NCBI RefSeq assembly: GCF_029392315.1
Contig: NZ_CP113939.1
Span: 2,542,001 to 2,606,000 of the forward strand
Direction: 5' to 3'
DNA length: 64,000 nucleotides
DNA from: Bifidobacterium sp. ESL0690
Lineage (GTDB): Bacteria; Actinomycetota; Actinomycetes; Actinomycetales; Bifidobacteriaceae
Part shown: piece after piece, positions 38,711 to 47,024 of the stretch
How positions within the stretch are numbered: position 1 is the stretch's first letter
How the letters are laid out: the number at the start of each line of letters is the position of its first letter
Translations under genes and position numbers: made by a program
The notes under the pieces: model-generated
What the model saw: only the letters and a program-made list of their open reading frames with translations
Told to the model about the DNA's origin: nothing
The model's database searches: none

Positions 38711-38855
38711 TTGCCTTTCAAAAGCAGTGGAAGGCTTTTATTTTTAAATGGTTCTCAGCTGAGAAATTAACTTTCAAAAGTACAGGAAGGTTTTATTTTT
38801 ATCGTTCTAAGCTACGACATTAACTTTCCAAAAATTATGTAATACTCTTATTTTT
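38711..38855 (+). repeat. Three terminator-like repeats of about 54 bp
   Basis: Copies begin at 38711, 38767 and 38820. Each reads roughly TTNNCTTTC-AAAA, a spacer, GGAAGG, then TTTTATTTTT. The first can fold as a GCCTT/AAGGC hairpin with a T-tract; the second and third lose the pairing progressively. They look like tandem copies of a terminator in decay, placed after the real trxB terminator. Confidence 0.7.
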
Positions 38856-38927
38856 GTATAATTTCAATACAGCAATTCACCGATTCTTGGCTGACCTTGT
38901 TGACAAGAATCGAACTCAAATAAACGA

Positions 38928-38977
38928 AATCCTGCTGAGTAATTTGGCCTTTATACCATATGTTACTCGGCAGGATT
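38928..38977. terminator. parB terminator
   Basis: 15-bp arms (38928-38942 and 38963-38977, one wobble) starting AATCCTGCTGAG. A second small inverted repeat, CGATTCTTG (38881-38889 with 38904-38912), lies beside it. Located 35 bases past the parB stop on minus. Confidence 0.75.
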
Positions 38978-39011
38978 TTTGTTACGTTGCTTTAATATTT
39001 TACGAACCTGT

Positions 39012-40532
39012 TTACACCCAGCCGTTTTGTTTCTTTTCGCTTTGCTGCGGGACCAACAGTTTCATGATGCGATCCATGTCTTCCTGCGACGAGAAGACGA
39101 TTTCGATACGTCCACGATTTTTGCTGCCTTTAATCGCAACCTTCGTGTCGAAATGGTTTTCCAATGTGTGCTGGATTGGCGACTGTGCCCATGGATTGTT
39201 TTGCTGAGACTTCTGCTTTTTGCCACCGTCTTTGCCGTTGGTTTTCATCGCCACAATCTCTTCAGTGCTGCGCACCGAGAGACCTTCGGCGATAATGCGG
39301 TTCGCCAGCTTCTCCATTTCCTCCTCGTTGGGAAGACCAAGCAAGGCCCTGGCATGGCCAGCGGAAAGCACACCAGCCGCGACCTTCTTCTGCACGGAAG
39401 GCGGAAGATTGAGCAGGCGAAGAGTGTTGGCAATCTGTGAACGTGACTTCGAAACCGACTTCGAAAGCTGCTCCTGAGTGAGGCCGAAGTCCTCCATCAT
39501 CTGCTGATAGGCAGCAGATTCTTCCAAAGGATTCAATGCCACACGATGCAGATTCTCAAGCAAGGCATCGCGAAGCATTTGGTTATCGCTGGTCGTCTTT
39601 ACGATTGCAGGAATTGATTTCAACCCCGCAAGATGGGCAGCGCGCCAGCGCCTCTCCCCCATGATCAGCTCATACTCGCTGTTCATGTTCTGCTGCGGAT
39701 GCCTGTTAATGACGCTGCTGTCAGACTCGGCCGAATTTGAGACTTTCTGATTCGCCGGGCGCTTTCGAACCACAACGGGCTGCAGAACTCCAACTTCCTT
39801 TAATGAAGCCGCAAGCTCTTTCAACTCGTCTTCATCAAAGATCGTTCTTGGCTGATTGGCGTTCGGTCCTATCTTGTCGAGATCCAGCTCGACCAAGTAT
39901 CCGCCCTCGACAGGTTTCAGTTCACTGGTATTCGATTGCCCTGTTTTCTTATCCTTGGCAACTTCCTTGACCGAAGACTCGACTCCCTTGTTCTCGCCTT
40001 TAGCCGCCTTAATACGATTCGGCTTGTTCTCTGTAACTGATTTATCTGCTGTATTGGTTTTTTTATTTCCTACAGTGCTGCCAAAGAACAAATCACTGGG
40101 ATGCGCTACTCCTTCTTTCAACGATGGCATGGCCAAGCGCCTTCTCGAAGAAGGTGACGATGTTTCACGTGAAACATTCTTTTTCACGGTTTTGTTCTTC
40201 GGCTGAACGCTACTTTTCACAGCGGTGGTTTTGGATGGAGTTTTTGCAGACTTTACTGTTCCGGCGACTTTCTTATTCGGTGTTTCACGTGAAACTTTCT
40301 TCGGCTCATTGCTGGTTACTTTTGCAGAAGAATCACTTGCAGTTTTGCCCGTTGCTGACTTTCGATCTTTAGCGGTTGTTTCACGTGAAACATTTCGTGA
40401 CGGTTCCTTCTTTATCGGTTCCTCCGCAACTGCGGAAACAGCATTGGCATCCGGACTCGCCTTTTCAGATTCTCCAGGCAAAGCAGGGAATAGAGCACCA
40501 AGGCCTTTTCCTAAACGTGACTTCGATGCCAT
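39012..40532 (-). CDS. parB: Chromosome-partitioning protein ParB with VSRET-rich extension
   Basis: 506 residues; the start lies one base after the parA stop. It opens with SRLGKGLGALFP, typical of ParB. A Ser/Lys-rich extension (about 20-200) follows in which VSRET occurs three times, encoded by parS-like sites. The CTPase/ParB domain has GPNANQPRTIF and GERRWRAAHLAGL; the helix-turn-helix region includes GLTQEQLSKSVSKSRSQIAN; the C-terminal dimerisation domain closes it. ParB loads onto parS, spreads as a clamp and recruits SMC. Length well exceeds the usual 300-350 because of the extension. Confidence 0.96.
   Translation of the reverse strand: MASKSRLGKGLGALFPALPGESEKASPDANAVSAVAEEPIKKEPSRNVSRETTAKDRKSATGKTASDSSAKVTSNEPKKVSRETPNKKVAGTVKSAKTPSKTTAVKSSVQPKNKTVKKNVSRETSSPSSRRRLAMPSLKEGVAHPSDLFFGSTVGNKKTNTADKSVTENKPNRIKAAKGENKGVESSVKEVAKDKKTGQSNTSELKPVEGGYLVELDLDKIGPNANQPRTIFDEDELKELAASLKEVGVLQPVVVRKRPANQKVSNSAESDSSVINRHPQQNMNSEYELIMGERRWRAAHLAGLKSIPAIVKTTSDNQMLRDALLENLHRVALNPLEESAAYQQMMEDFGLTQEQLSKSVSKSRSQIANTLRLLNLPPSVQKKVAAGVLSAGHARALLGLPNEEEMEKLANRIIAEGLSVRSTEEIVAMKTNGKDGGKKQKSQQNNPWAQSPIQHTLENHFDTKVAIKGSKNRGRIEIVFSSQEDMDRIMKLLVPQQSEKKQNGWV
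40161..40176. promoter_or_regulatory. parS site inside parB
   Basis: Perfect TGTTTCACGTGAAACA. On the parB strand it encodes part of NVSRET. Confidence 0.95.
40281..40296. promoter_or_regulatory. parS-like site inside parB
   Basis: TGTTTCACGTGAAACT, one mismatch in the last base. It encodes KVSRET. Confidence 0.85.
40377..40392. promoter_or_regulatory. parS site inside parB
   Basis: Perfect 16-bp match. It encodes NVSRET near the ParB N-terminus. Confidence 0.95.
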
Positions 40533-40533
40533 A

Positions 40534-41481
40534 TCAGTTACTCCTCTGCTTTCTTTCTTCTAATGTCTTCAAAACCTGAGGCGACTTTCTTGCGATTTCC
40601 AGCGCGGCTTCTCGGTACGACACAGCCCCAGTACCACGAGGATCGTATTCGATGACTGTTTTGCTAAAACTCGGTGCCTCTGAAATCTTTACCGACCTGG
40701 GAATTGTTGTCTGCAAAACGATATTGGGATAATGCCCCTTAACCTGATCAAAGACCTCTTTGCTCAGCAATGTACGTTTGTCGAACATCGTGACAATCAT
40801 CGTCGAAACCAAAAGTGTGGGGTTGTAGTGTTCCTGAACCAAGCCGATTGTCTGAATAAGCTGGCCAAGACCTTCAAGTGCATAATACTCAGCTTGTATC
40901 GGAATCAACACCTCATTGACGGCACACATCGCATTGATGACCAAAAGACCCAAGCTTGGCGGGCAATCAATGATGACAAAGTCATAATGTTTTCTCGAAG
41001 TCAATGCAAAACGTTCCAGCGCTTCTTTGAGCAAATCATTCCTATTGCTCAGATCCGCTACCTCAAGTTCAGCACCACTTAGATCAATCGACGAAGGAAT
41101 AACATCCAAGGTCGGGAAAGAAGCAGAAGTCTTCTTCACGTCATCTATGGACTTACGACCTTCGAGAATGTCGTAGATGGAGGGTTCACCGGTATTGTGC
41201 TTGACACCCAGCGCGGTTGAAGCGTTTCCCTGAGGATCCATGTCAATAACAAGTACCTGCTCATGGGCAAGAGCTAAAGCAGCAGAGAGATTGACTGTTG
41301 TGGTCGTCTTCCCTACTCCACCTTTTTGATTGGCTACAGCGATGTAGCGTGTTTTTTTAGGCTTCGGAAAACGAACCTTATTCAATGCCTCATATCGTGA
41401 CGAAACTTCAGCCATCTCTGAGCCTAGAGAATTGCTTTTACCGCCGAAGATACGTCTGATTGTTTCCGAGGCAGATTCCAT
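40534..41481 (-). CDS. parA: Chromosome-partitioning ATPase ParA
   Basis: 315 residues from ATG at 41481; a TTG three codons upstream sits too close to the GGGAG ribosome site. The deviant Walker A is KGGVGKTTT, followed by VIDMDPQGNAS and DFVIIDCPPSLG. It is a MinD/ParA-fold ATPase that binds DNA nonspecifically and moves ParB-parS complexes. It is operonic with parB (one base apart). Upstream lies an A/T-rich region with DnaA boxes and parS sites. Confidence 0.96.
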   Translation of the reverse strand: MESASETIRRIFGGKSNSLGSEMAEVSSRYEALNKVRFPKPKKTRYIAVANQKGGVGKTTTTVNLSAALALAHEQVLVIDMDPQGNASTALGVKHNTGEPSIYDILEGRKSIDDVKKTSASFPTLDVIPSSIDLSGAELEVADLSNRNDLLKEALERFALTSRKHYDFVIIDCPPSLGLLVINAMCAVNEVLIPIQAEYYALEGLGQLIQTIGLVQEHYNPTLLVSTMIVTMFDKRTLLSKEVFDQVKGHYPNIVLQTTIPRSVKISEAPSFSKTVIEYDPRGTGAVSYREAALEIARKSPQVLKTLEERKQRSN

Positions 41482-41601
41482 ATCAATCAACTCCCTACGA
41501 CGATCCGCCGTGAATCACAGACTGTGGGATCAGCACAGCATATTATTGTTCTATTTCTTCTAGTTTCGTCATTCGTATGGACAGATTTCACATTTACTCA
41601 C

Positions 41602-41762
41602 TTATCCACATCCTTGTGGATAAGTGTGCGTAACTTTTGTGCACAAGTTCAAAGTTGGAAAAATAGAGTCGGATAATCGTTGGAATTCGAGGCTTTCTGA
41701 AAACTTTGTGAAATACAACTAAAAATGTGGATAACTTTTCGAGTTGTGGAAAATGTGGATAA
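41602..41762. other. DnaA-box cluster upstream of parA
   Basis: Exact TTATNCACA boxes: plus 41602-41610; minus 41615-41623, 41726-41734 and 41754-41762. One-mismatch boxes lie at 41625-41633 and 41745-41753. The first two face each other 4 bases apart, forming a 10-bp inverted repeat. The surrounding 861-bp gap between parA and rsmG (41482-42342) is strongly A/T-rich, holds five parS or parS-like sites in its right half, and has no gene that I can support. Confidence 0.75.
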
Positions 41763-41879
41763 GTCGGTTTATAGCTACAACTTACCTTACATAATCTGCA
41801 TATAGAAATCACAGAACTGCAAGGTCAGATATATAACAGGAACAGAATTCTTCAATAACAAATAAAGTTCGCATCAAAA

Positions 41880-41895
41880 TGTTTCACGTGAAACA
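41880..41895. promoter_or_regulatory. parS site, parA-rsmG intergenic
   Basis: Perfect 16-bp match in A/T-rich DNA. Confidence 0.95.
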
Positions 41896-41986
41896 ATAGA
41901 CGACCAGTTATAAATCGACGTCGTCAATAATAAAAACGATAAAACGAAAGAACTGCAACAAATTACAAATGATATAACCCGAAAAA

Positions 41987-42002
41987 TGTTTCACGTGAAA
42001 CA
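41987..42002. promoter_or_regulatory. parS site, parA-rsmG intergenic
   Basis: Perfect 16-bp match, 107 bp after the previous one. Confidence 0.95.
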
Positions 42003-42083
42003 ACCGACCCATAGTAAAAAATCCAAATCTTCAAAAACGGAAACAAAAAAAGCAGTATCAGCAACAAATTGAAATCATATAAC

Positions 42084-42115
42084 CTGTCAATTGTTTCACG
42101 TGAAACAATTGACAG
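42084..42115. promoter_or_regulatory. parS within a 32-bp perfect palindrome
   Basis: The perfect core is at 42092-42107, 105 bp after the preceding site. CTGTCAAT on the left and its complement on the right extend the symmetry to 32 bp. Confidence 0.95.
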
Positions 42116-42192
42116 TCACCTTATTATTCAAAGTCTTGTCATTTAAACGATATAAAGAAGTGTTAAAACTGATTCTTTTCTAGATTTTAAGA

Positions 42193-42208
42193 ATTTTCAC
42201 GTGAAACA
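42193..42208. promoter_or_regulatory. Degenerate parS-like site
   Basis: ATTTTCACGTGAAACA, two mismatches in the left half, 101 bp after the preceding site. Confidence 0.65.
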
Positions 42209-42294
42209 ATGCGTAATGGATTCTCAGGTAACTTAAAAACAAAAAACAATCATAGAGAACATTATCTGCAGAAAACTGAAGGAGGAAACATAAT

Positions 42295-42322
42295 GAGGAA
42301 TGTTTCACGTGAAACATTCCTC
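42295..42322. promoter_or_regulatory. parS within a 28-bp perfect palindrome
   Basis: The perfect core is at 42301-42316, flanked by GAGGAA and its complement TTCCTC. It lies 20 bases past the rsmG stop on minus, where it could also fold as a transcript hairpin. Confidence 0.95.
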
Positions 42323-42342
42323 AAAACGATGAAAACAAACAG

Positions 42343-43029
42343 TCACTTCTTGTCGACTATGACGACATGAGTTGGTTCGAAACCGTCAGCAATGGGAGCT
42401 TCTAGAACTTGTGGGTTGCGTCCACCGTTCTTCTGAATCTCTTTAGCGGCTTTACGAACTTCAGCAGAAGCTGAACGACCTTTAAGAGCAATAAGTTGGC
42501 CTCCATGCTTCAGAAGGGGAAATGTCCAACCGCTAAGCTTGGTCATCGGCGCGACAGCTCTACTGGTGACTACGGCGAAAGGATGCAAGCTTCGATCGCG
42601 CTTCAATGCTTTGATATACTCCTCCGCCCTAGCACGAACAACTTGTACATTGCCAAGCTCAAGCTCGTCGACACATTCGTCGAGCCATTCTACGCGTCGC
42701 TCCATAGGCTCGATAAGTGTAACTTCGTGATCTGGCAAGCAAGCCGCAACTACAATACCGGGGAACCCGCCGCCAGTACCAACGTCAGCAACTGTCTTAA
42801 ATCGCTCACCATCAGTGGAAGACTCAATAAATGGAACAATAGCGGCCGAATTGAGGATATGACGCTCCCAGATAATGTCTACATCGCGAGGACCTATAAT
42901 ACCCCGCTCTTCGCCTTCTTTGGCAAGCTTCTCTTTAAAGACTTTCATCTTCGGAAATACGTCACCAAATATATCCTGCAGTAGCGTAGACTGCTCAAGC
43001 GCTTCGTCTGTATGTATCTCTGTGTCCAT
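42343..43029 (-). CDS. rsmG: 16S rRNA (guanine-527-N7) methyltransferase RsmG
   Basis: 228 residues from ATG at 43029 ([10 protein letters not shown]), with AGGG just upstream; a TTG start eight codons earlier is less likely. The SAM-binding motif is [13 protein letters not shown], preceded by the RsmG signature [20 protein letters not shown]. It methylates G527 of 16S rRNA. Its place between parA and khpB is conserved. A terminator lies between khpB and rsmG, so it may have its own promoter in 43030-43187. Confidence 0.95.
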   Translation of the reverse strand: MDTEIHTDEALEQSTLLQDIFGDVFPKMKVFKEKLAKEGEERGIIGPRDVDIIWERHILNSAAIVPFIESSTDGERFKTVADVGTGGGFPGIVVAACLPDHEVTLIEPMERRVEWLDECVDELELGNVQVVRARAEEYIKALKRDRSLHPFAVVTSRAVAPMTKLSGWTFPLLKHGGQLIALKGRSASAEVRKAAKEIQKNGGRNPQVLEAPIADGFEPTHVVIVDKK

Positions 43030-43187
43030 CTCTACCCTATCTATTAAGAACAACTACCCAATCTACCAGAGACTTTGCACATGTGACGTTAAAACAAAAA
43101 CAGCCATATCAGCACATTGATAAAAGAAACAGTACGAAGGGCAGAAATGTTCGGACTTAAGAATGATTAAGAGCGAAACTAACAAAA

Positions 43188-43225
43188 ATGAAGAGGTCAC
43201 AGCAATAAAACTGTGGCCTCTTCAT
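43188..43225. terminator. Terminator after khpB
   Basis: 15-bp arms (43188-43202 and 43211-43225, one wobble) around CAATAAAA. On minus it is followed by a T-run, ending the rpmH-to-khpB transcript. Confidence 0.88.
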
Positions 43226-43268
43226 CGCACAACATCAAATGAATTATGCGAAAACGACAGAAACCGAA

Positions 43269-43898
43269 TCAGCGTTCTTCGTCCGGATCGGCTTCGTTGA
43301 TATCATCAGAATCACGAACATCGTCATCTACGATTGTTTCACGTGAAACATTCTCAGGAACATCCTCATCCAAATCGTCATCATCGTCAAGATCGTCTTC
43401 AGCAGCACGAGCCTTCAAATAAATGGTGACATAACGATGCGGTTCCTCACCATGAGAGCGAGACTTGAGCCCTTCTTCACGTACGAGGTCATGAACAACC
43501 TTGCGTTCAAAGGAATTCATCGGGTCAAGATTAGCCGGTTCACCTGTCTCACGCACTTCGTCAATAACATCCAGCGCCAAGTCGCGCAGGTGCTGACGAC
43601 GCTTCTTGAGGTAACCGTCAACATCAAGAATCAGTCGCGACCGGTCCCCTGTCTTCTGCTGTACAGCCAAGCGAGTCAGCAATTGTAATGCATCAACAAC
43701 CTCGCCTTTGTGCCCGATCAAGTTCTTGATGTCCTCGTCGTCATCAGCAACAATCTGAACGGTTGGGCGCCCATTGCGCACACCCATCTCGATATCACCC
43801 TCGTAATCGGCGATATCCAATAGCCCTTCAAGATAGTCGGCGGCAATGTCAGCTTCGTCATTGAGCTGCTCAACCGTCTTTTCTTCATCACGTGACAT
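43269..43898 (-). CDS. khpB: RNA-binding protein KhpB/Jag (KH + R3H)
   Basis: 209 residues from ATG at 43898, preceded by a perfect AAGGAG six bases away. The KH domain contains NLIGHKGEVVDALQLL and the R3H domain contains MNSFERKVVHDLV and the R-SHGEEPHRY region. The N-terminal Jag domain seen in Firmicutes is absent, as is usual in actinobacteria. The acidic C-terminal tail contains VSRET, encoded by a parS site. It follows yidC in the conserved rpmH operon; KhpB binds RNA and influences division and elongation in other bacteria. Confidence 0.92.
   Translation of the reverse strand: MSRDEEKTVEQLNDEADIAADYLEGLLDIADYEGDIEMGVRNGRPTVQIVADDDEDIKNLIGHKGEVVDALQLLTRLAVQQKTGDRSRLILDVDGYLKKRRQHLRDLALDVIDEVRETGEPANLDPMNSFERKVVHDLVREEGLKSRSHGEEPHRYVTIYLKARAAEDDLDDDDDLDEDVPENVSRETIVDDDVRDSDDINEADPDEER
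43335..43350. promoter_or_regulatory. parS site inside khpB
   Basis: Perfect 16-bp match in the region encoding the acidic C-terminal tail, where it encodes NVSRET. Confidence 0.95.
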
Positions 43899-43995
43899 AT
43901 TCAACTCCTTAACCCGACGTATTGTCCTTAAGTTTAAACCATACCCGACCCCAAAAGTAATATAATACATCACCTAACGGGGCCGAGTCAAAGCC

Positions 43996-45018
43996 TTACT
44001 TCTTTTTCTTGCGCTTGCGCTTCGGCTGCTCACGCTGGAAGCCGTGCTCTTCGCGCAATTTCGCTTCCTCTTGGGCCTTCTGCAAGGCCTCTTCCTCGAG
44101 CGATATCTGGCCGGCCTTCTCACGACGCCTGTTCTCGTTGGTGTGGTCGCGCTTCTTCTTCTCGTCGTCAGCGCGGGAACCCGGCGTCGGGAACTCACGG
44201 ACCTGCCAGAGCGAACGCAGCATGTTGCAGATGTTGTTGGTCAGCCAGTAAACGAGCACCGCGAACGGCATGGAAATGGCGGAGAAGATGTACATCAGCG
44301 GGAAGACCCAGGTCATCGCCTGCTGCATCTTGTACTGCGAGCCTTCCATTTGGGCCGGCGGCAGGTTCTTGCGCATGTTATTGAACTGCATATACCACAT
44401 CGCCAGGCACATCAGCACGGTAAAGATGCCAATAACGACTTTGCCGGAAGCGTTGGCCATGCCAAAGGTGTTCGAAATCTTGAGCCCGAAAAGGTAGGTG
44501 TCGGCAAATTCCGAGGCCGTCGCTTTGTCGAAGGCGCCGAGCGTTCCGCGCGAGCCGTGCGCGATATACGGTATAGCGGAAAGCATATAGAACATACACA
44601 TGAACACGGGGCCCTGAATGACCATAGGCAGGCAGGAACCCATCGGGTTGACCTTATTATCTTGGTAAAGCTTCATGGTCTCGCGGCTCATGGCCTCTTT
44701 GCTGGCCTGGTCCGTTTTGCCCTTGTACTTCTTCTGGATGTGCATCATCTTGGGCTGCAACGCCTGCATCCGGGCCATGGCCTTCATCTGCTTGACGTAC
44801 ATCGGCAAGATGATGGCGTGCACGACGAGCACGAGGAAGACGATGGCGAGAATCCACGAAAGCCCGCGCGACGGCAGGCCAATGAGGGTCATGAGCTTGT
44901 GGAACCAGTACATGATCTCGCTCATGAGCCATTCGATAGGCGTCAGGATCTTGTAGACCCAGCCGAACACGCCACTATCCAAAAGGAAGTGGTTGTAATC
45001 AGGATTGGTAAAGTTCAT
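43996..45018 (-). CDS. yidC: Membrane protein insertase YidC
   Basis: 340 residues from ATG at 45018 with GGAGA upstream; the start overlaps the yidD stop. YidC/Oxa1-type membrane segments are visible (LSWILAIVFLVLVVHAIILPMYV, VVIGIFTVLMCLAMWYMQF, PFAVLVYWLTNNICNMLRS). The cytoplasmic hairpin includes MARMQALQPKMMHIQKKYK, and the C-terminus ends in a highly basic tail (KRKRKKKK). It inserts and folds membrane proteins alone or with SecYEG. Confidence 0.96.
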   Translation of the reverse strand: MNFTNPDYNHFLLDSGVFGWVYKILTPIEWLMSEIMYWFHKLMTLIGLPSRGLSWILAIVFLVLVVHAIILPMYVKQMKAMARMQALQPKMMHIQKKYKGKTDQASKEAMSRETMKLYQDNKVNPMGSCLPMVIQGPVFMCMFYMLSAIPYIAHGSRGTLGAFDKATASEFADTYLFGLKISNTFGMANASGKVVIGIFTVLMCLAMWYMQFNNMRKNLPPAQMEGSQYKMQQAMTWVFPLMYIFSAISMPFAVLVYWLTNNICNMLRSLWQVREFPTPGSRADDEKKKRDHTNENRRREKAGQISLEEEALQKAQEEAKLREEHGFQREQPKRKRKKKK

Positions 45019-45431
45019 TAGGCCGTCTCCTTCACGTCTGAGGCCAATGGGGTCAGTCGCGGCTCTTCGTGAGCTTTGGACCAGGAAAATCTATAGAAAA
45101 TCGAATAGTGTTGGGGCACGTCGTCGATGCCGCCGTTGCTCCACGGCCGGCAGCGCAGCAGCCGCAACAGCGCAAGCAGCCCTCCGCGTGCGGCGCCGTA
45201 ACGGCTCACCGCCTGGATTGCATAGTTGGAGCAGGACGGATAATACTTGCAGCAAGGCGGGTTTCCGGCGGAAATATGGACCTGATACCAGCGTACGGCG
45301 GCAAGCATCGCGTGCGCGAAAACGGAACGGGAGGACTTAGAACGGGAGGACTTACCGGATTGAGAAGCCGGCACCCTCGTTCCTGCGATAACAGCGATAT
45401 TCGTCGCTTTCGACACGCTTTCGGCAGTCAT
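45018..45431 (-). CDS. yidD: Membrane protein insertion efficiency factor YidD
   Basis: 137 residues, overlapping rnpA by ATGA at its start and yidC at its end. The conserved YidD core is present ([49 protein letters not shown]). Extra Ser/Lys-rich residues at the N-terminus make it longer than the usual 70-110. Confidence 0.94.
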   Translation of the reverse strand: MTAESVSKATNIAVIAGTRVPASQSGKSSRSKSSRSVFAHAMLAAVRWYQVHISAGNPPCCKYYPSCSNYAIQAVSRYGAARGGLLALLRLLRCRPWSNGGIDDVPQHYSIFYRFSWSKAHEEPRLTPLASDVKETA

Positions 45432-45976
45432 GATCGGTCACCCTGGCGGCTGCCGGTTTTGGGGCTTATACCATCGTTCATGCCATCACGATTTGCGCGG
45501 CTCTTGCGCCCCTGCCCCGCCGCCTTTCGGCTTACTGCGGCGAACAGCTCCCCTACTTGGGTATCCAAGGATGAGAAATCGGCCCGTGCGGCGCTCGGCT
45601 TGGCGCGCATGACGATATCGCAATGCTCCGGCAAACGGTCTTCATATGCGCGGGCCAAAACGCGAAAACGCCGCTTGACGTGATTGCGCGCAACGGCGTT
45701 ACCGACGTTTTTGGACACAGCAAGCCCAAGGCGTCGCTCCGACATCTTCTGCCGGATCGCGTCTGCGGATACGGAACCACTCGTAGCTTCCTTAGCCATA
45801 GCTTCCATAGCCTTGCCGGTCGATTCTGCCTGTGCTGCGGCGGCGTGACGGCCATCGGCGTCAATGCAACAAGAATCGTCGTACACCAAAAAATGCACGA
45901 CGATATCCTTTTCAGTGACTTTTCTGCGACGCTTCAGCACCCGGACAAAATCACGATGGCTTTTCAGCCGATCCAT
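45428..45976 (-). CDS. rnpA: Ribonuclease P protein component
   Basis: 182 residues against the usual 110-130. The start [20 protein letters not shown] and the signature [23 protein letters not shown] are typical. An Ala/Ser/Glu-rich insertion of about 40 residues (from about position 36) separates two strands of the fold, and a basic tail extends the C-terminus. It is the protein cofactor of RNase P for tRNA 5' maturation. It starts 18 bases after rpmH. Confidence 0.95.
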   Translation of the reverse strand: MDRLKSHRDFVRVLKRRRKVTEKDIVVHFLVYDDSCCIDADGRHAAAAQAESTGKAMEAMAKEATSGSVSADAIRQKMSERRLGLAVSKNVGNAVARNHVKRRFRVLARAYEDRLPEHCDIVMRAKPSAARADFSSLDTQVGELFAAVSRKAAGQGRKSRANRDGMNDGISPKTGSRQGDRS

Positions 45977-45994
45977 GCCCTTGCCGCCGATTGA

Positions 45995-46129
45995 TCAGAC
46001 AGCCAGGTTCTTGCGGCCCTTGGCGCGACGGCGGTTCAGCACCGCGCGGCCGGCACGAGTGCGCATGCGAGCGCGGAATCCGTGCTTCATGTGGCGACGG
46101 CGGTTATTCGGTTGGAATGTCCTCTTCAT
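45995..46129 (-). CDS. rpmH: 50S ribosomal protein L34
   Basis: 44 residues. It begins [18 protein letters not shown] and ends GRKNLAV, the canonical highly basic L34. GGGAG lies upstream of the ATG at 46129. First gene of the rpmH-rnpA-yidD-yidC-khpB run. Confidence 0.97.
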   Translation of the reverse strand: MKRTFQPNNRRRHMKHGFRARMRTRAGRAVLNRRRAKGRKNLAV

Positions 46130-46273
46130 AATATGCTCCCGGTTTTCTTTTCAGCCATGCAAAAGCACGGCTCCTCATGAGTCAAGCTCTACCAAGTTAC
46201 TCCTACCCCTAGTCTCAAGTCAAAACGACCGCCGAAACCGAGGCAACGCAAGGCAGCAACCATCCACATTTAT

Positions 46274-46311
46274 TGTGGATAACTTTTGCGACACGCCCGG
46301 AATGTGCATAA
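46274..46311. other. Two DnaA boxes upstream of rpmH
   Basis: TGTGGATAA (46274-46282) and TGTGCATAA (46303-46311) both match TTATNCACA on minus. In most bacteria this interval leads to dnaA; here it leads to accessory genes. The remaining 46130-46428 carries the presumed rpmH promoter and nothing else recognised. Confidence 0.7.
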
Positions 46312-46428
46312 CCCCAAGCGTTCGACCACAGTGCCCTGTTTTCCCGCGCTAATCGCGCTTTTTCGTGTTCACTGGATAGCAACAGACATCAACAGCGAAG
46401 TTAAAGAGTGATTTGGAATCGAGGTCAA

Positions 46429-46707
46429 ATGGTGTTACCTTGGAACGTTCGGCCGAAGGGAGTGACCTTCACCCATTCGGCCGGCAAACACGGATACAGC
46501 TTGGATGACGTAACCTATGCATGCACACACATGACAAAATACGACGAATTCCAGCGCCATGGCGAATCGTATATGAAACTTACCGGCGAATATCATGGCG
46601 ATTCGCTTGTCCAAACCATCGAAGTAATGATGAGAATAGCGCGGAACGGTAGGCTCATTATATTCCACGTTAATGCAGAACAAGGCAATTTCTGGGCTAA
46701 AGACTGA
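46429..46707 (+). CDS. Small protein, possible toxin-like member of a three-gene operon
   Basis: 92 residues from ATG at 46429 with GAGG four bases before it; a GTG at 46408 is an alternative start. The fold hint is a short N-terminal beta segment (GVTFTHSAGKHGYSL), a helix and two C-terminal strands (RIARNGRLIIFHVNAE), as in BrnT/RelE-sized toxins, but I do not recognise a defined family. It is followed after 13 bases by a small gene beginning with a helix rich in Lys and Arg. Operon layout and sizes suggest a toxin-antitoxin pair; this is inference. Confidence 0.55.
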   Translation: MVLPWNVRPKGVTFTHSAGKHGYSLDDVTYACTHMTKYDEFQRHGESYMKLTGEYHGDSLVQTIEVMMRIARNGRLIIFHVNAEQGNFWAKD

Positions 46708-46720
46708 AACGGAGACAGAA

Positions 46721-46993
46721 GTGTTCAAAAGAATCAAGGAACGTCACAATGACGAGAAATGGCACTGGGACGACAGCAAAGCCGTCGAATACACCGGCGA
46801 AGAAGGACAAAAGCACGTCGACGAAATGCTGATGAGGGTCACTGGCACCACGAACGTGGACGCCGCGGTGCAAACGATTCTGGAGGCCCCAGAGGAGGGT
46901 CCGAAGAAACTCGGCCATCATAGCAAGCAAATGCAATTTAAGCTACCGACTTGGCTACGCACACGCCTTGCCAAACCGAATCCTTCGGCATAG
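46721..46993 (+). CDS. Small protein, possible antitoxin, copy 1
   Basis: 90 residues from GTG at 46721 with GGAGA upstream. This start aligns VFKRIKERHNDEKWHWDDSK with the MFERIKKY start of the next gene. The shared core is W-HWDDSKAV-YTGEE-QK, then a helix and AVQ--LE. The charged N-terminal helix and small size fit an antitoxin or regulator; no family recognised. It is a tandem paralogue of the gene at 47025. Confidence 0.6.
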   Translation: MFKRIKERHNDEKWHWDDSKAVEYTGEEGQKHVDEMLMRVTGTTNVDAAVQTILEAPEEGPKKLGHHSKQMQFKLPTWLRTRLAKPNPSA

Positions 46994-47024
46994 AAACCCA
47001 GCCTGAGAAGACCTGAGAAGAAAA

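Noticed and set aside
40281..40392. CRISPR-like regularity of the parS repeats
   Set aside because: Repeats are 16-bp palindromes identical to parS with coding or variable spacing and no cas genes; this is a partition array.
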